NCBI RefSeq assembly: GCF_001039355.2
Contig: NW_019775526.1
Location: forward strand, 57,002-121,001
DNA from: Lingula anatina
Taxonomy: Eukaryota > Brachiopoda > Lingulata > Lingulida > Lingulidae
Reading direction: 5' to 3'
Length of the DNA: 64,000 bases
The notes under the pieces were generated by a model. It worked only from the letters and a program-made list of their open reading frames with translations. It ran no database searches and was not told where the DNA came from. Positions 1-25,302 of the stretch are shown piece after piece (the stretch's first letter is position 1; the number at the start of each line of letters is the position of its first letter). A program made the translations under genes and the position numbers.

Positions 1-204
1 AGAGAGAGAGAGAGAGAGAGAATGAACAAGTATCCACATGCTATTTTCACTTGTCATTATATATTTTTTCAAAATATATGACACTGTACAATATATTGTT
101 TGTTCATTTCAGGTTTGATCTCCATAACCACTTTTTACAACATAGCAAACAAAACATTTCTACTAGTACAAGTCATTATAATTTGCATATCATTACTATT
201 TCAG
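1..204 (+). other. SPAG17 intron, 3' end, with (AG)n tract
   Basis: This is the intron before the first SPAG17 exon in the window. It opens with an (AG)10 dinucleotide tract at 1-20 and ends with an acceptor TTTCAG at 199-204. An open frame at 100-411 runs across the acceptor but is hydrophobic intron sequence upstream of it, so I do not call it coding. Confidence 0.75.
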
Positions 205-14758
<14,554 letters not shown>

Positions 14759-14875
14759 ACATGTAGGTCAACATCTCTCTGCCTAGATTTTTTTTCTAGC
14801 GAAGATTTTCTTCATTATTTAAGTAATCAGTAGGTTTTAACTGTCATTGCATTTGCCTCACAGAGGAGGAATGAA

Positions 14876-14893
14876 AATAAATACATAAATAAA
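14876..14893 (+). terminator. SPAG17 poly(A) signals (candidate)
   Basis: Two AATAAA hexamers, at 14876-14881 and 14888-14893, about 120-135 nt past the stop. Position and orientation suit 3' end formation. Confidence 0.55.
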
Positions 14894-16709
14894 ATATAAA
14901 TGAAAAAAAATACAAATATAGAGATTTAGAATAAAAAATAATTATGAGAGAAAATAAATCTGGTTAGATTTTGCATTGAACACAGGACACTCAAGTATTT
15001 AAATTGAATGTATATATTGCAGTAGGTAAAAAATATGGAAGACCATATTTCAATACTGACATTTTGAATTTTATTTGTAGAAAGCCCAAGATAAAAGCAA
15101 AGGAGAGGATATAGAATACCACTGGACAGTTTACATAGGTTTTGTAAACTAGGGAAGAAGACATTGTAAATTTAAAATTAAAAAAAGAATTGTAAATTGA
15201 GAAAGCACTTTCTCGAAACAACTGAACACTCCGTCCATGCTGATTTAATATTTTTATGTATCTGTTTATATCTATTTAATTTTTTTTGGTAAAAAAGTAC
15301 TTTTAATTATTTTGGCAGAGTATGTATTGAATTGACTTTTTGATATGTATATAATTCTCTGTGAACTTTAACTGTGATAGAATTGTGAACACAGGAAATT
15401 TTTTATGCAGGATACAATATAATAACATTTTATGAGTGTCTTTGCATGATGTGTAACATAACTAGCCAATAAATGTAAAAAATGGTTTCAATTTTATGTT
15501 CTTCATGTTTCATCAAAACATAATAAAATTTTTTTTCTAATTTTTGGTGAAATAACTGATATAATTTCAAATTAGTAAAATGAAGAGATAGAAGACATTT
15601 TCAGTATATTATTCTTTTTGAAAGACAGACAGTAATATTATTCAAAAGTGGGCACATTTTCAATTTTGCTGATAGAAATGATAGAACTAAATTCTATTAT
15701 TGTGCTCCAAATAAAGAATGGACATTCCATGTGTATTGGCTGTCTATAAACATTTGATCCAGTATAAGACTAACAATTTTAATTTCTCTGCAAGCTGACT
15801 GCATTACATCTTACAGAAACTCAAACCAGCAACGATAAACAATTTTTGCCTCAACACTGAACACAACATTTATTATAATTTTCTTCCATTTAGACATCAC
15901 ATAAGTATATATACAGCATAAAATATATGTACACTGTTGAGCAATCTTGCAATTTTACCACTTTATCACTTCTGTCATACATGTACAGCTTCTTCCAACT
16001 ACTGTATATACCTGTTAATATTATGCATTAATTTTTATAAACATAAATAAGTGCTTAGAGCATTAAAAAGATACTGTTACATTGCAATATGAGTACATTA
16101 TTAACCCACATCCAAGTGAGCTTTGTATACAAATATAAACTACTGGAAAGTGTGGTATGAGGATCATTTTCATGAGGAAGGAGAATGGCTGAAGCATTTC
16201 AACAAAGATGCTGTTTGTTCTGAAACTTTATCGATGTTACAAGATGCTGTAATCAATGATAATATCACTATAATAGATTGGAGTATTAAATGGATTGTGT
16301 CAAGACTAAAGGGATGCGTTTCTTGGCAACAACTATTTTGAGCAGAATTTGTTTGCAATAATTACCAATATTTCCTTGGGAGATATGCATAAATATGTCC
16401 TGCTAGATCAGCCAATCAAATAGCTGAAAACAAGGCTCTTTTCAAATCAAGCGGTATATTTTGGCATTACAGTCTGGACCAATACACTATATTAAGAGGT
16501 CTATGCAATTGTACTAACAGGGTTTTTGCTCATTCTAACAATTTCGCTTCCTACTGTTTGGGGGAGGGGGGGGGGCTATTAATTGGCCATGTCTACTGTA
16601 ACAGCCAGCCTCTTAAGTTGTCAATCTCTTAAACTGCACCAATACAGACCAAATCACAAAAGTATACAGCTTGATGTGGAAAGTCTTTTAAACCAGCCTC
16701 CAGGTGATG
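14894..16709. other. SPAG17 3' flank / intergenic, copy A
   Basis: AT-rich sequence after the SPAG17 poly(A) signals. An open frame at 16123-16341 is broken by TGG to TAG in copy B (near 20006), so I do not call it coding. No RNA gene or element ends recognised. Confidence 0.6.
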
Positions 16710-16722
16710 ATATATATATATA
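16710..16722. repeat. Short (AT)n tract, copy A allele
   Basis: A 13-bp AT tract. The equivalent tract in copy B is about 76 bp long (20420-20495), and in copy C it abuts the N gap. Length variation fits alleles of one microsatellite. Confidence 0.8.
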
Positions 16723-17472
16723 CTCTCATAATTGTAGGTGTTTCACCCACCTTTCTTGTCAAATTAAGCTTACCCCTTTGTCAAAGCAGACTGGAACCAC
16801 ATCAGCAAAACAGTACGTTCCATGAAAAGAGTGTACACACATAAATCTATACTACATTTAAAAACCTGTATTCATTTTACAGAACCAATAACCCCACATT
16901 TTTTTTTACAATATTTGAATTATATTTGCATGTAGACTTAGATGTCAATAACATGAAAAACTAATGTAAACTTACATTTGTTTGGCATATGATATATTTT
17001 TTTCTTATTTTGTTAAAATATTTAACAACATAACTGCTCAATTTTGAAGTTTCCAAGTCACTGTAAATAAATAAAGACTTAAAACTTCATTCAACAAAAT
17101 GACCATAAAAATACATGTGCAAGTACATGTGACGCCTACACATACGGAGATGACAATATTGGAACTAATGTTACAAACAATAAAAATTACCCGAATCGAA
17201 CACAAAATATTCCTGCAAGTCATTCTAAAATGAACTTGTCTATGTTTTCACATTTTTATTTCAAAAAATTAATCCCTCTTTAAGAATGAGTATAATGGGT
17301 TTGGCAGTTGAATACAATGAAATACCAGGATTGGAATCACTATTGATGCAGCAAAATTCAATGGTAACTCCTTTTAAAAAGAGGCTGGTTGGTGGTTCAT
17401 AAAATTGCTTCATTTTTTTTAGTAGGCTTTCAGAGGTATTGGGACCTTATTTTTTAATTGGCTTTGTTTCAG

Positions 17473-17684
17473 CCACGAAGACCTCTAAAATTCATTATGA
17501 GATGTTGCACACATCACACAAATTACTTACTCACCTGTATGATGGTGAGCGGAATTTTCTAATGAATAGGGCATGTCATAAAAAGGCGGTTCTAAGAACT
17601 AAAGAAAACTGGTTTATATGGAGCTATGTCAGTTTTTTCTCAAATAAACCAGATAATTTTATAATTTTCATCTGTGAGTACTAA
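17473..17684 (+). other. Conserved open frame, possible exon (unassigned)
   Basis: An open frame after an acceptor-like TTTGTTTCAG contains TSKIHYEMLHTSHKLLTHLY and HKKAVLRTKENWFIWSY. Between copies A and B the changes from this Thr-Ser-Lys onward are five silent and one replacement. It recurs at 21250-21461 and 23182-23393. I do not recognise a family. An in-frame GTGAGC at 17545 could be a donor. It could equally be chance noncoding sequence. Confidence 0.25.
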
Positions 17685-18052
17685 TAGCTGAAATATCAAT
17701 GTTTATACTGAAAAAAAAAAAAAAAGATGCCAATATGTGCACACATACAATAAAATTCATGGTATTTTTTGTATTAAAAAGATTAAGAATGAACAATGTA
17801 CTCAAAATACATTACATAAACTTTTCTTTTAAACTGTTCTTATCTATTTTACCTGATTGTAGCATTTAACTCGCATAGATTGTTCTGAGTGTACTTCCAC
17901 TTAAAAAAATATGTCCACAACCTTCTTCAAATGTAATTTGTGGTTACAAATTATGGTGGATCTTGGGAACATATTGAGTTGGGTATTCAAGAAATATTTT
18001 TTTCTTTAAAAGGATATCTACAACTACAGTACATACATGTACATGATATTAA

Positions 18053-18053
18053 N
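18053..18053. other. Single-N assembly join
   Basis: One N joins the end of copy A to the start of copy B, with an identical layout to the N at 6802. Confidence 0.95.
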
Positions 18054-18328
18054 TTCAGAGTTTGTGAAATATATTTTCTTTGCATTAGCAATGAACGCAG
18101 GTTGGTGGTGCTCTTGATTTTCATTATATATATATAATGGCATGAGTACAATTTTTTTTTTTGTTAACTTTGACAAGTAAAGAGGCAGTTGCTTTCTTGA
18201 GGGGGGGGGGGCATGTGGTCTTAGTAATAGTATTGAACCCTATTAAATAAATGCAAAAATAATTGCTCAATCATGATTTATTAGGAATTTGTGTCAAACT
18301 GTCCACATTTTTCCTTAACCAATCTCAC

Positions 18329-18465
18329 CTGTGATGACTGGCTATGATTATGACCAAAGCGGATTATCTAAAACCACTGGACCTGGTGTGCTGTTAGTTG
18401 CTACTCACCCCCCTGCAGGGCAAGGCATTATCAGGCCTAGAAGGGACCATATAGTGGGTAGGTAA
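18329..18465 (+). pseudogene. SPAG17: Second assembled copy of SPAG17 terminal exon
   Basis: The same 44-codon exon as 14622-14758 with three silent changes (Thr, Ala, Ile codons), a perfect TTCCTTAAC branch site and a TCAC acceptor. The donor exon and donor half of the intron are not repeated here. Probably the other allele. Confidence 0.85.
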
Positions 18466-20417
18466 ACATGTGGGTCAACATCTCTCTGCCTAGATTTTTT
18501 TTCTAGCGAAGATTATTTCATTATTTAAGTAATCAGTAGGTTTTAACTGTCATTGCATTTGCGTCACAGAGGAGGAATGAAAATAAATACATAAATAAAA
18601 CATAAATGAAAAAATACAAATATAGAGATTTGGAATAAAAAATAATTATGAGAGAAAATAAATCTGGTTAGATTTTGCATTTAACACTGGACACTCAAAG
18701 TATTTAAATTGAATGTATATATGGCAGTAGGTAAAAAATATGGAAGACCATATTTTCATACTGACATTTTGAATTTTATTTGTAGAAAGCCCAAGATAAA
18801 AGCAAAGGAGAGGATATAGAATACCACTGGACAGTTTACATAGGTTTTGTAAACTAGGGAAGAAGACATTGTAAATTAAAAAAAGAATTGTAAATTGAGA
18901 AAGCACTTTCTCGAAACAACTAAACACACTCCGTCCATGCTGATTTAATATTTTTATGTATCTGTATATCTATTTAATTTTTTTGGTAAAAAAAGTCCTT
19001 TTAATTATTTTGGCAGAGTATGTTTTGAATTGACTTTTTGATATGTATATAATTCTCTGTGAACTTTAACTGTGATAGAATTGTGAACACATGAAATTTT
19101 TTATGCAGGATACAATATAATAACATTTTATGAGTGTCTTTGCATGATGTGTAACAGAACTAGCCAATAAATGTAAAAAAGTGGTTTCAGTGATATGTTC
19201 TTCATGTTTCATCAAAATATTATAACAAAAATCTTTTTTCTAATTTTTGGTGAAATAACTGATATAATTTCAAATTAGTAAAATGAAGAGATAGAAGACA
19301 TTTTCAGTATATTATTCTTTTTGAAAGACAAACAGTAATATTATTCAAAAGCAGGAACATTTTCAATTTTGCTGATAGAAATGATAGAACTAAATTCTAT
19401 TATTGTGCTCCAAATAAAGAATGGACATTCCATGTGTATTGGCTGTCTGTAAACATTTGATCCAGTATAAGACACCAACAATTTTAATTTCTCTGCAAGC
19501 TGACTGCATTACATCTTACAGAAATGCAAACCAGCAACGATAAACAATTTTTGCCTCAACACTGAACACAACATTTATTATAATTTTCTTCCATTTAGAC
19601 ATCACATAAGTATATATACAGCATATAATATATGTACACTGTTGAGCAATCTTGCAATTTTACCACTTTATCACTTCTGTCATACATGTACAGCTTCTTC
19701 CAACTACTGTATATACTGTATATACCTGTTAATATTATGCATTAATTTTTATAAACATAAATAAGTGCTTAGAGCATTAAAAAGATACTGTTACATTGCA
19801 ATATGAGTACATTATTAACCCACATCCAAGTGAGCTTTGTATACAAATATAAACTACTGGAAAGTGTGGTATGAGGATCATTTTCATGAGGAAGGAGAAT
19901 GGCTGGAGCATTTCAACAAAGATGCTGTTTGTTCTGAAACTTTATCGATGTTACAAGATGCTGTAATCAATGATAATATCACTATAATAGATTGGAGTAT
20001 TAAATAGATTGTGTCAAGACTAAAGGGATGCGTTTCTTGGCAACAACTATTTTGAGCAGAATTTGTTTGCAGTAATTACCAATATTTCCTTGGGAGATAT
20101 GCATAAATATGTCCTGCTAGATCAGCCAATCAAATAGCTGAAAACAAGGCTCTTTTCAAATCAAGCGGTATATTTTGGCATTACAGTCTGGACCAATACA
20201 CTATATTAAGAGGTCTATGCAATTGCACTAACAGGGTTTTTGCTCATTCTAATAATTTTGCTTCCTACTGTTTGGGGGAGGGGGGGCTATTAATTGGCCA
20301 TTTCTACTGTAACAGCCAGCCTCTTAAGTTGTCAATCTCTTAAACTGCACCGATACAGACCAAATCACAAAAGTATACAGCTTGATGTGGAAAGTCTTTT
20401 AAACCAGCCTCCAGGTG

Positions 20418-20419
<2 letters not shown>

Positions 20420-20495
<76 letters not shown>
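20420..20495. repeat. (AT)n microsatellite, about 76 bp
   Basis: Perfect AT dinucleotide tract in copy B. The assembly gap at 22100-22414 is followed by the same tract, so this repeat is the likely reason for the failed merge. Confidence 0.95.
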
Positions 20496-20496
<1 letters not shown>

Positions 20497-21908
20497 TCTC
20501 ATAATTGTAGGTGTTTCACCCACCTTTCTTGTCAAATTAAGCTTACCCCTTTGTCAAAGCAGACTGGAACCACATCAGCAAAACAGTACGTTCCATGAAA
20601 AGAGTGTACACACATAAATCTATACTACATTTAAAAACCTGTATTCATTTTACAGAACCAATAACCCCACATTTTTTTTTTTACAATATTTGAATTATAT
20701 TTGCATGTAGACTTAGATGTCAATAACATGAAAAACTAATGTAAACTTACATTTGTTTGGCATATGTTATATTTTTTTTCTTATTTTGTTAAAATATTTA
20801 ACAACATAACTGCTCAATTTTGAAGTTTCCAAGTCACTGTAAATAAATATAGACTTAAAACTTCATTCAACAAAATGACCATAAAAATACATGTGCAAGT
20901 ACATGTGACGCCTACACATACGGAGATGACAATATTGGAACTAATGTTACAAACAATAAAAATTACCCGAATCGAACACAAAATATTCCTGCAAGTCATT
21001 CTAAAATGAACTTGTCTATGTTTTCACATTTTTATTTCAAAAAATTAATCCCTCTTTGACAATGAGTATAATGGGTTTGGCAGTTGAATACAATGAAATA
21101 CCAGGATTGGAATCACTATTGATGCAGCAAAATTCAATGGTAACTCCTTTTAAAAAGAGGCTGGTTGGTGGTTCATAAAATTGCTTCATTTTTTTAGTAG
21201 GCTTTCAGAGGTATTGGGACCTTATGTTTTAATTGGCTTTGTTTCAGCCGCGAAGACCTCTAAAATTCATTATGAGATGTTGCACACATCACACAAATTA
21301 CTAACACACCTGTATGATGGTGAGCGGAATTTTCTGATGAATAGGGCATGTCATAAAAAAGCAGTTCTAAGAACTAAAGAAAACTGGTTTATATGGAGCT
21401 ATGTCGGTTTTTTCTCAAATAAACCAGATAATTTTATAATTTTCATCTGTGAGTACTACTAGCTGAAATATCAATGTCTATACTGAAAAAAAAAAAGATG
21501 CCAATATGTGCACACATACAATAAAATTCATGGTATTTTTTGTATTAAAAAGATTAAGAATGAACAATGTACTCAAAATACATTACATAAACTTTTCTTT
21601 TAAACTGTTCTTATCTATTTTACCTGATTGTAGCATTTAACTCGCATAGATTGTTCTGAGTGTACTTCCACTTAAAAAAATATGTCCACAACCTTCTTCA
21701 AATGTAATTTGTGGTTACAAATTATGGTGGATCTTGGGAACATATTGAGTTGGGTATTCAAGAAATATTTTTTTCTTTAAAAGGATATCTACAACTACAG
21801 TACATACATGTACATGATATTTAATGCTATGTCTATTTAAGTCATCCTTTAACCATCTTTAGATAAACAAATGTACATATATTTTGGCAAGCTGTATTTT
21901 AAAAATGA

Positions 21909-21933
21909 AAAAAAAAAAAAAAAAAAAAAAAAA
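21909..21933. repeat. Oligo-A tract (copy B)
   Basis: About 25 consecutive A residues, repeated in copy C at about 23839-23866. Confidence 0.85.
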
Positions 21934-22099
21934 ACAGCTGTTAGCACCATGATGTGAACTTTATTATCAACTTGAATTGTTTCAAATGACTCTACATTTA
22001 ACTATCCTTTAAGATATTTACTTCTAATGGTGTCAATCTTGTGAACATTATTTCTCAGACTGTTCTTCCTCAAACAAATTTCATTGCCATAAAATTTGT

Positions 22100-22414
22100 N
22101 NNNNNNNNNNNNNNNNNNNNNNNNNNNNNNNNNNNNNNNNNNNNNNNNNNNNNNNNNNNNNNNNNNNNNNNNNNNNNNNNNNNNNNNNNNNNNNNNNNNN
22201 NNNNNNNNNNNNNNNNNNNNNNNNNNNNNNNNNNNNNNNNNNNNNNNNNNNNNNNNNNNNNNNNNNNNNNNNNNNNNNNNNNNNNNNNNNNNNNNNNNNN
22301 NNNNNNNNNNNNNNNNNNNNNNNNNNNNNNNNNNNNNNNNNNNNNNNNNNNNNNNNNNNNNNNNNNNNNNNNNNNNNNNNNNNNNNNNNNNNNNNNNNNN
22401 NNNNNNNNNNNNNN
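22100..22414. other. Assembly gap (315 N)
   Basis: A run of N. The sequence to its right restarts inside the (AT)n tract already seen at 20483-20495, so the true gap may be zero or negative. Confidence 0.99.
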
Positions 22415-24031
22415 ATATATATATATACTCTCATAATTGTAGGTGTTTCACCCACCTTTCTTGTCAAATTAAGCTTACCCCTTTGTCAAAGCAGACTGGA
22501 ACCACATCAGCAAAACAGTACGTTCCATGAAAAGAGTGTACACACATAAATCTATACTACATTTAAAAACCTGTATTCATTTTACAGAACCAATAACCCC
22601 ACATTTTTTTTTTTACAATATTTGAATTATATTTGCATGTAGACTTAGATGTCAATAACATGAAAAACTAATGTAAACTTACATTTGTTTGGCATATGTT
22701 ATATTTTTTTTCTTATTTTGTTAAAATATTTAACAACATAACTGCTCAATTTTGAAGTTTCCAAGTCACTGTAAATAAATAAAGACTTAAAACTTCATTC
22801 AACAAAATGACCATAAAAATACATGTGCAAGTACATGTGACGCCTACACATACGGAGATGACAATATTGGAACTAATGTTACAAACAATAAAAATTACCC
22901 GAATCGAACACAAAATATTCCTGCAAGTCATTCTAAAATGAACTTGTCTATGTTTTCACATTTTTATTTCAAAAAATTAATCCCTCTTTGACAATGAGTA
23001 TAATGGGTTTGGCAGTTGAATACAATGAAATACCAGGATTGGAATCACTATTGATGCAGCAAAATTCAATGGTAACTCCTTTTAAAAAGAGGCTGGTTGG
23101 TGGTTCATAAAATTGCTTCATTTTTTTAGTAGGCTTTCAGAGGTATTGGGACCTTATGTTTTAATTGGCTTTGTTTCAGCCGCGAAGACCTCTAAAATTC
23201 ATTATGAGATGTTGCACACATCACACAAATTACTAACACACCTGTATGATGGTGAGCGGAATTTTCTGATGAATAGGGCATGTCATAAAAAAGCAGTTCT
23301 AAGAACTAAAGAAAACTGGTTTATATGGAGCTATGTCGGTTTTTTCTCAAATAAACCAGATAATTTTATAATTTTCATCTGTGAGTACTACTAGCTGAAA
23401 TATCAATGTCTATACTGAAAAAAAAAAAGATGCCAATATGTGCACACATACAATAAAATTCATGGTATTTTTTGTATTAAAAAGATTAAGAATGAACAAT
23501 GTACTCAAAATACATTACATAAACTTTTCTTTTAAACTGTTCTTATCTATTTTACCTGATTGTAGCATTTAACTCGCATAGATTGTTCTGAGTGTACTTC
23601 CACTTAAAAAAATATGTCCACAACCTTCTTCAAATGTAATTTGTGGTTACAAATTATGGTGGATCTTGGGAACATATTGAGTTGGGTATTCAAGAAATAT
23701 TTTTTTCTTTAAAAGGATATCTACAACTACAGTACATACATGTACATGATATTTAATGCTATGTCTATTTAAGTCATCCTTTAACCATCTTTAGATAAAC
23801 AAATGTACATATATTTTGGCAAGCTGTATTTTAAAAATGAAAAAAAAAAAAAAAAAAAAAAAAAAACAGCTGTTAGCACCATGATGTGAACTTTATTATC
23901 AACTTGAATTGTTTCAAATGACTCTACATTTAACTATCCTTTAAGATATTTACTTCTAATGGTGTCAATCTTGTGAACATTATTTCTCAGACTGTTCTTC
24001 CTCAAACAAATTTCATTGCCATAAAATTTGT
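22415..24031. repeat. Large duplicated block, copy C
   Basis: Repeats 20483-22099 at an offset of 1932 almost without change, then runs on into unique sequence. It is closer to B than A is, as expected if B and C are the same locus assembled twice. Confidence 0.93.
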
Positions 24032-25091
24032 CATTTTCTTAAAATTGCCCCTAAATGCATTTTTCAGTCATCACTTCTTGATTACTTGTCATCTAAGAAA
24101 GCAGTCCCCTGATTATTCAGTAGTCAAGAATGGCCACCCTGATGGTCAATTCATTAAGTAGTCCTTCCCTCAATAGTTCATTCAATGATTCATGGTCATC
24201 AGTGCTATTTCTTGGTCACTGGTCACTGCTCAGCAGGGTGTGAGTTACTTCAGAGAAAGAGAGAAGAGGGCTTATGGGATTGGGTCCTCCACTTCTATCA
24301 TCTATCTTCAAAGACAACTGGAAGTAAACAGAAAAAAGTGTGTTAGCATTCTTAGCACTGACTTGTATGTAATCTTATTTAGTGCATTTTTCAGATGCAT
24401 TCATGTTTTTAAAATAGCAACGTAGGCAGAGGGGGTGTTGGAAAGGTTTGAAAGATCAACACTTTTCATTGGGAAAAGGTCTTTTCTGAACCAAAATTTG
24501 ATCTAGGCCCAAAGAAGACATGAAGATTTTGTGGGAAAAAAGGTAAAGAAACCTCATCATAAATGTCAAATGGCAACCATTGTGTGACAGATAAGTTTAT
24601 TTCCACTATAAATAACAAAATCCATGTTATCTGACCATGCCTTAAAATTGATTACTCAGCACTGTGACTCAGGTATGGCACAATCAATAATAACAATTAT
24701 AGAAAAGAACAAGAAAAGGGAATGGCAAATTCAGTTGGTTAGAATTGTGTACATGTACATATTCCCTTAACTACTCTCAACAGGAGGCCCTTCTAACTGT
24801 TCAAGAGGGAATTCTTATACCCTCAGTCTAATTAGTATAATCAAAAATAGCTGAACAAGATGAGTATCATCAAAAATTCAACACAATAGTTAAAGTAAAC
24901 ATTTGCCTCCTGACCACGTTGTTTCCTGAACCATCCCTTTTATTTCATCAGTACAACTTTGGATGACAATGTTAAACCCTAACTCTAACCCACAATTAGT
25001 AATTAAGTTATGTTAAACTAAATGAAATAATTTTCTGTTATCATGACATGCAAATGCAGATACATTATAAGTAAAAATACAAAAATTCCCA
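24032..25091. other. Intergenic / AHR 3' flank
   Basis: About 1.06 kb between the end of the duplicated blocks and the AHR stop. On the - strand it probably includes the AHR 3' UTR. No coding signal; a 24192-24425 frame has no support. Confidence 0.6.
24939..24944 (-). terminator. AHR poly(A) signal (candidate)
   Basis: TTTATT on the + strand is AATAAA on the - strand, about 150 nt past the AHR stop at 25092. A second candidate lies at 24596-24601. Confidence 0.45.
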
Positions 25092-25302
25092 TCACCTGTA
25101 GCTACTGACCCTTGCGTCGTGGAAGGAAGATTGGTAAGTGTCACCCCCTCTTAGTGTGGTAGGACAACCATAGGTGTCACTACCTGTCCATGGCCTGTGC
25201 TCAAGGGGGAGCCCCATGTGATGTATCCATGGAGTGGACTTCACCACCGGGACAGCTATACCACCAGAGATAGAGGAAGGCTGCTTATGTTGGGATACTG
25301 GC
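25092..25302 (-). CDS. AHR: AHR exon 11, terminal exon
   Basis: Acceptor CATTTTAG. It encodes [20 protein letters not shown], then [20 protein letters not shown] and [12 protein letters not shown], ending TGA at 25094-25092. Phase 2 to 2 with exon 10. The stop lies in AGGTGATG, which could in principle also be a donor, so a further exon cannot be fully excluded. Confidence 0.82.

Larger units (their letters stand above)
18057..22099. repeat. Large duplicated block, copy B
   Basis: Repeats copy A up to about 21822 and continues into sequence shared with copy C. It ends at the 315-N gap. Confidence 0.92.

Noticed and set aside
16123-16341. Open frame MYTNINYWKVW in the duplicated block
   Set aside because: The same frame in copy B carries TAG in place of TGG near 20006, and no splice sites flank it.
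17038-17223. Antisense frame MTCRNILCSIRV repeated three times (also 20814-20999, 22746-22931)
   Set aside because: Its repetition only reflects the three assembled copies of one locus. There is no family resemblance, and the local divergence is too low to test for coding.
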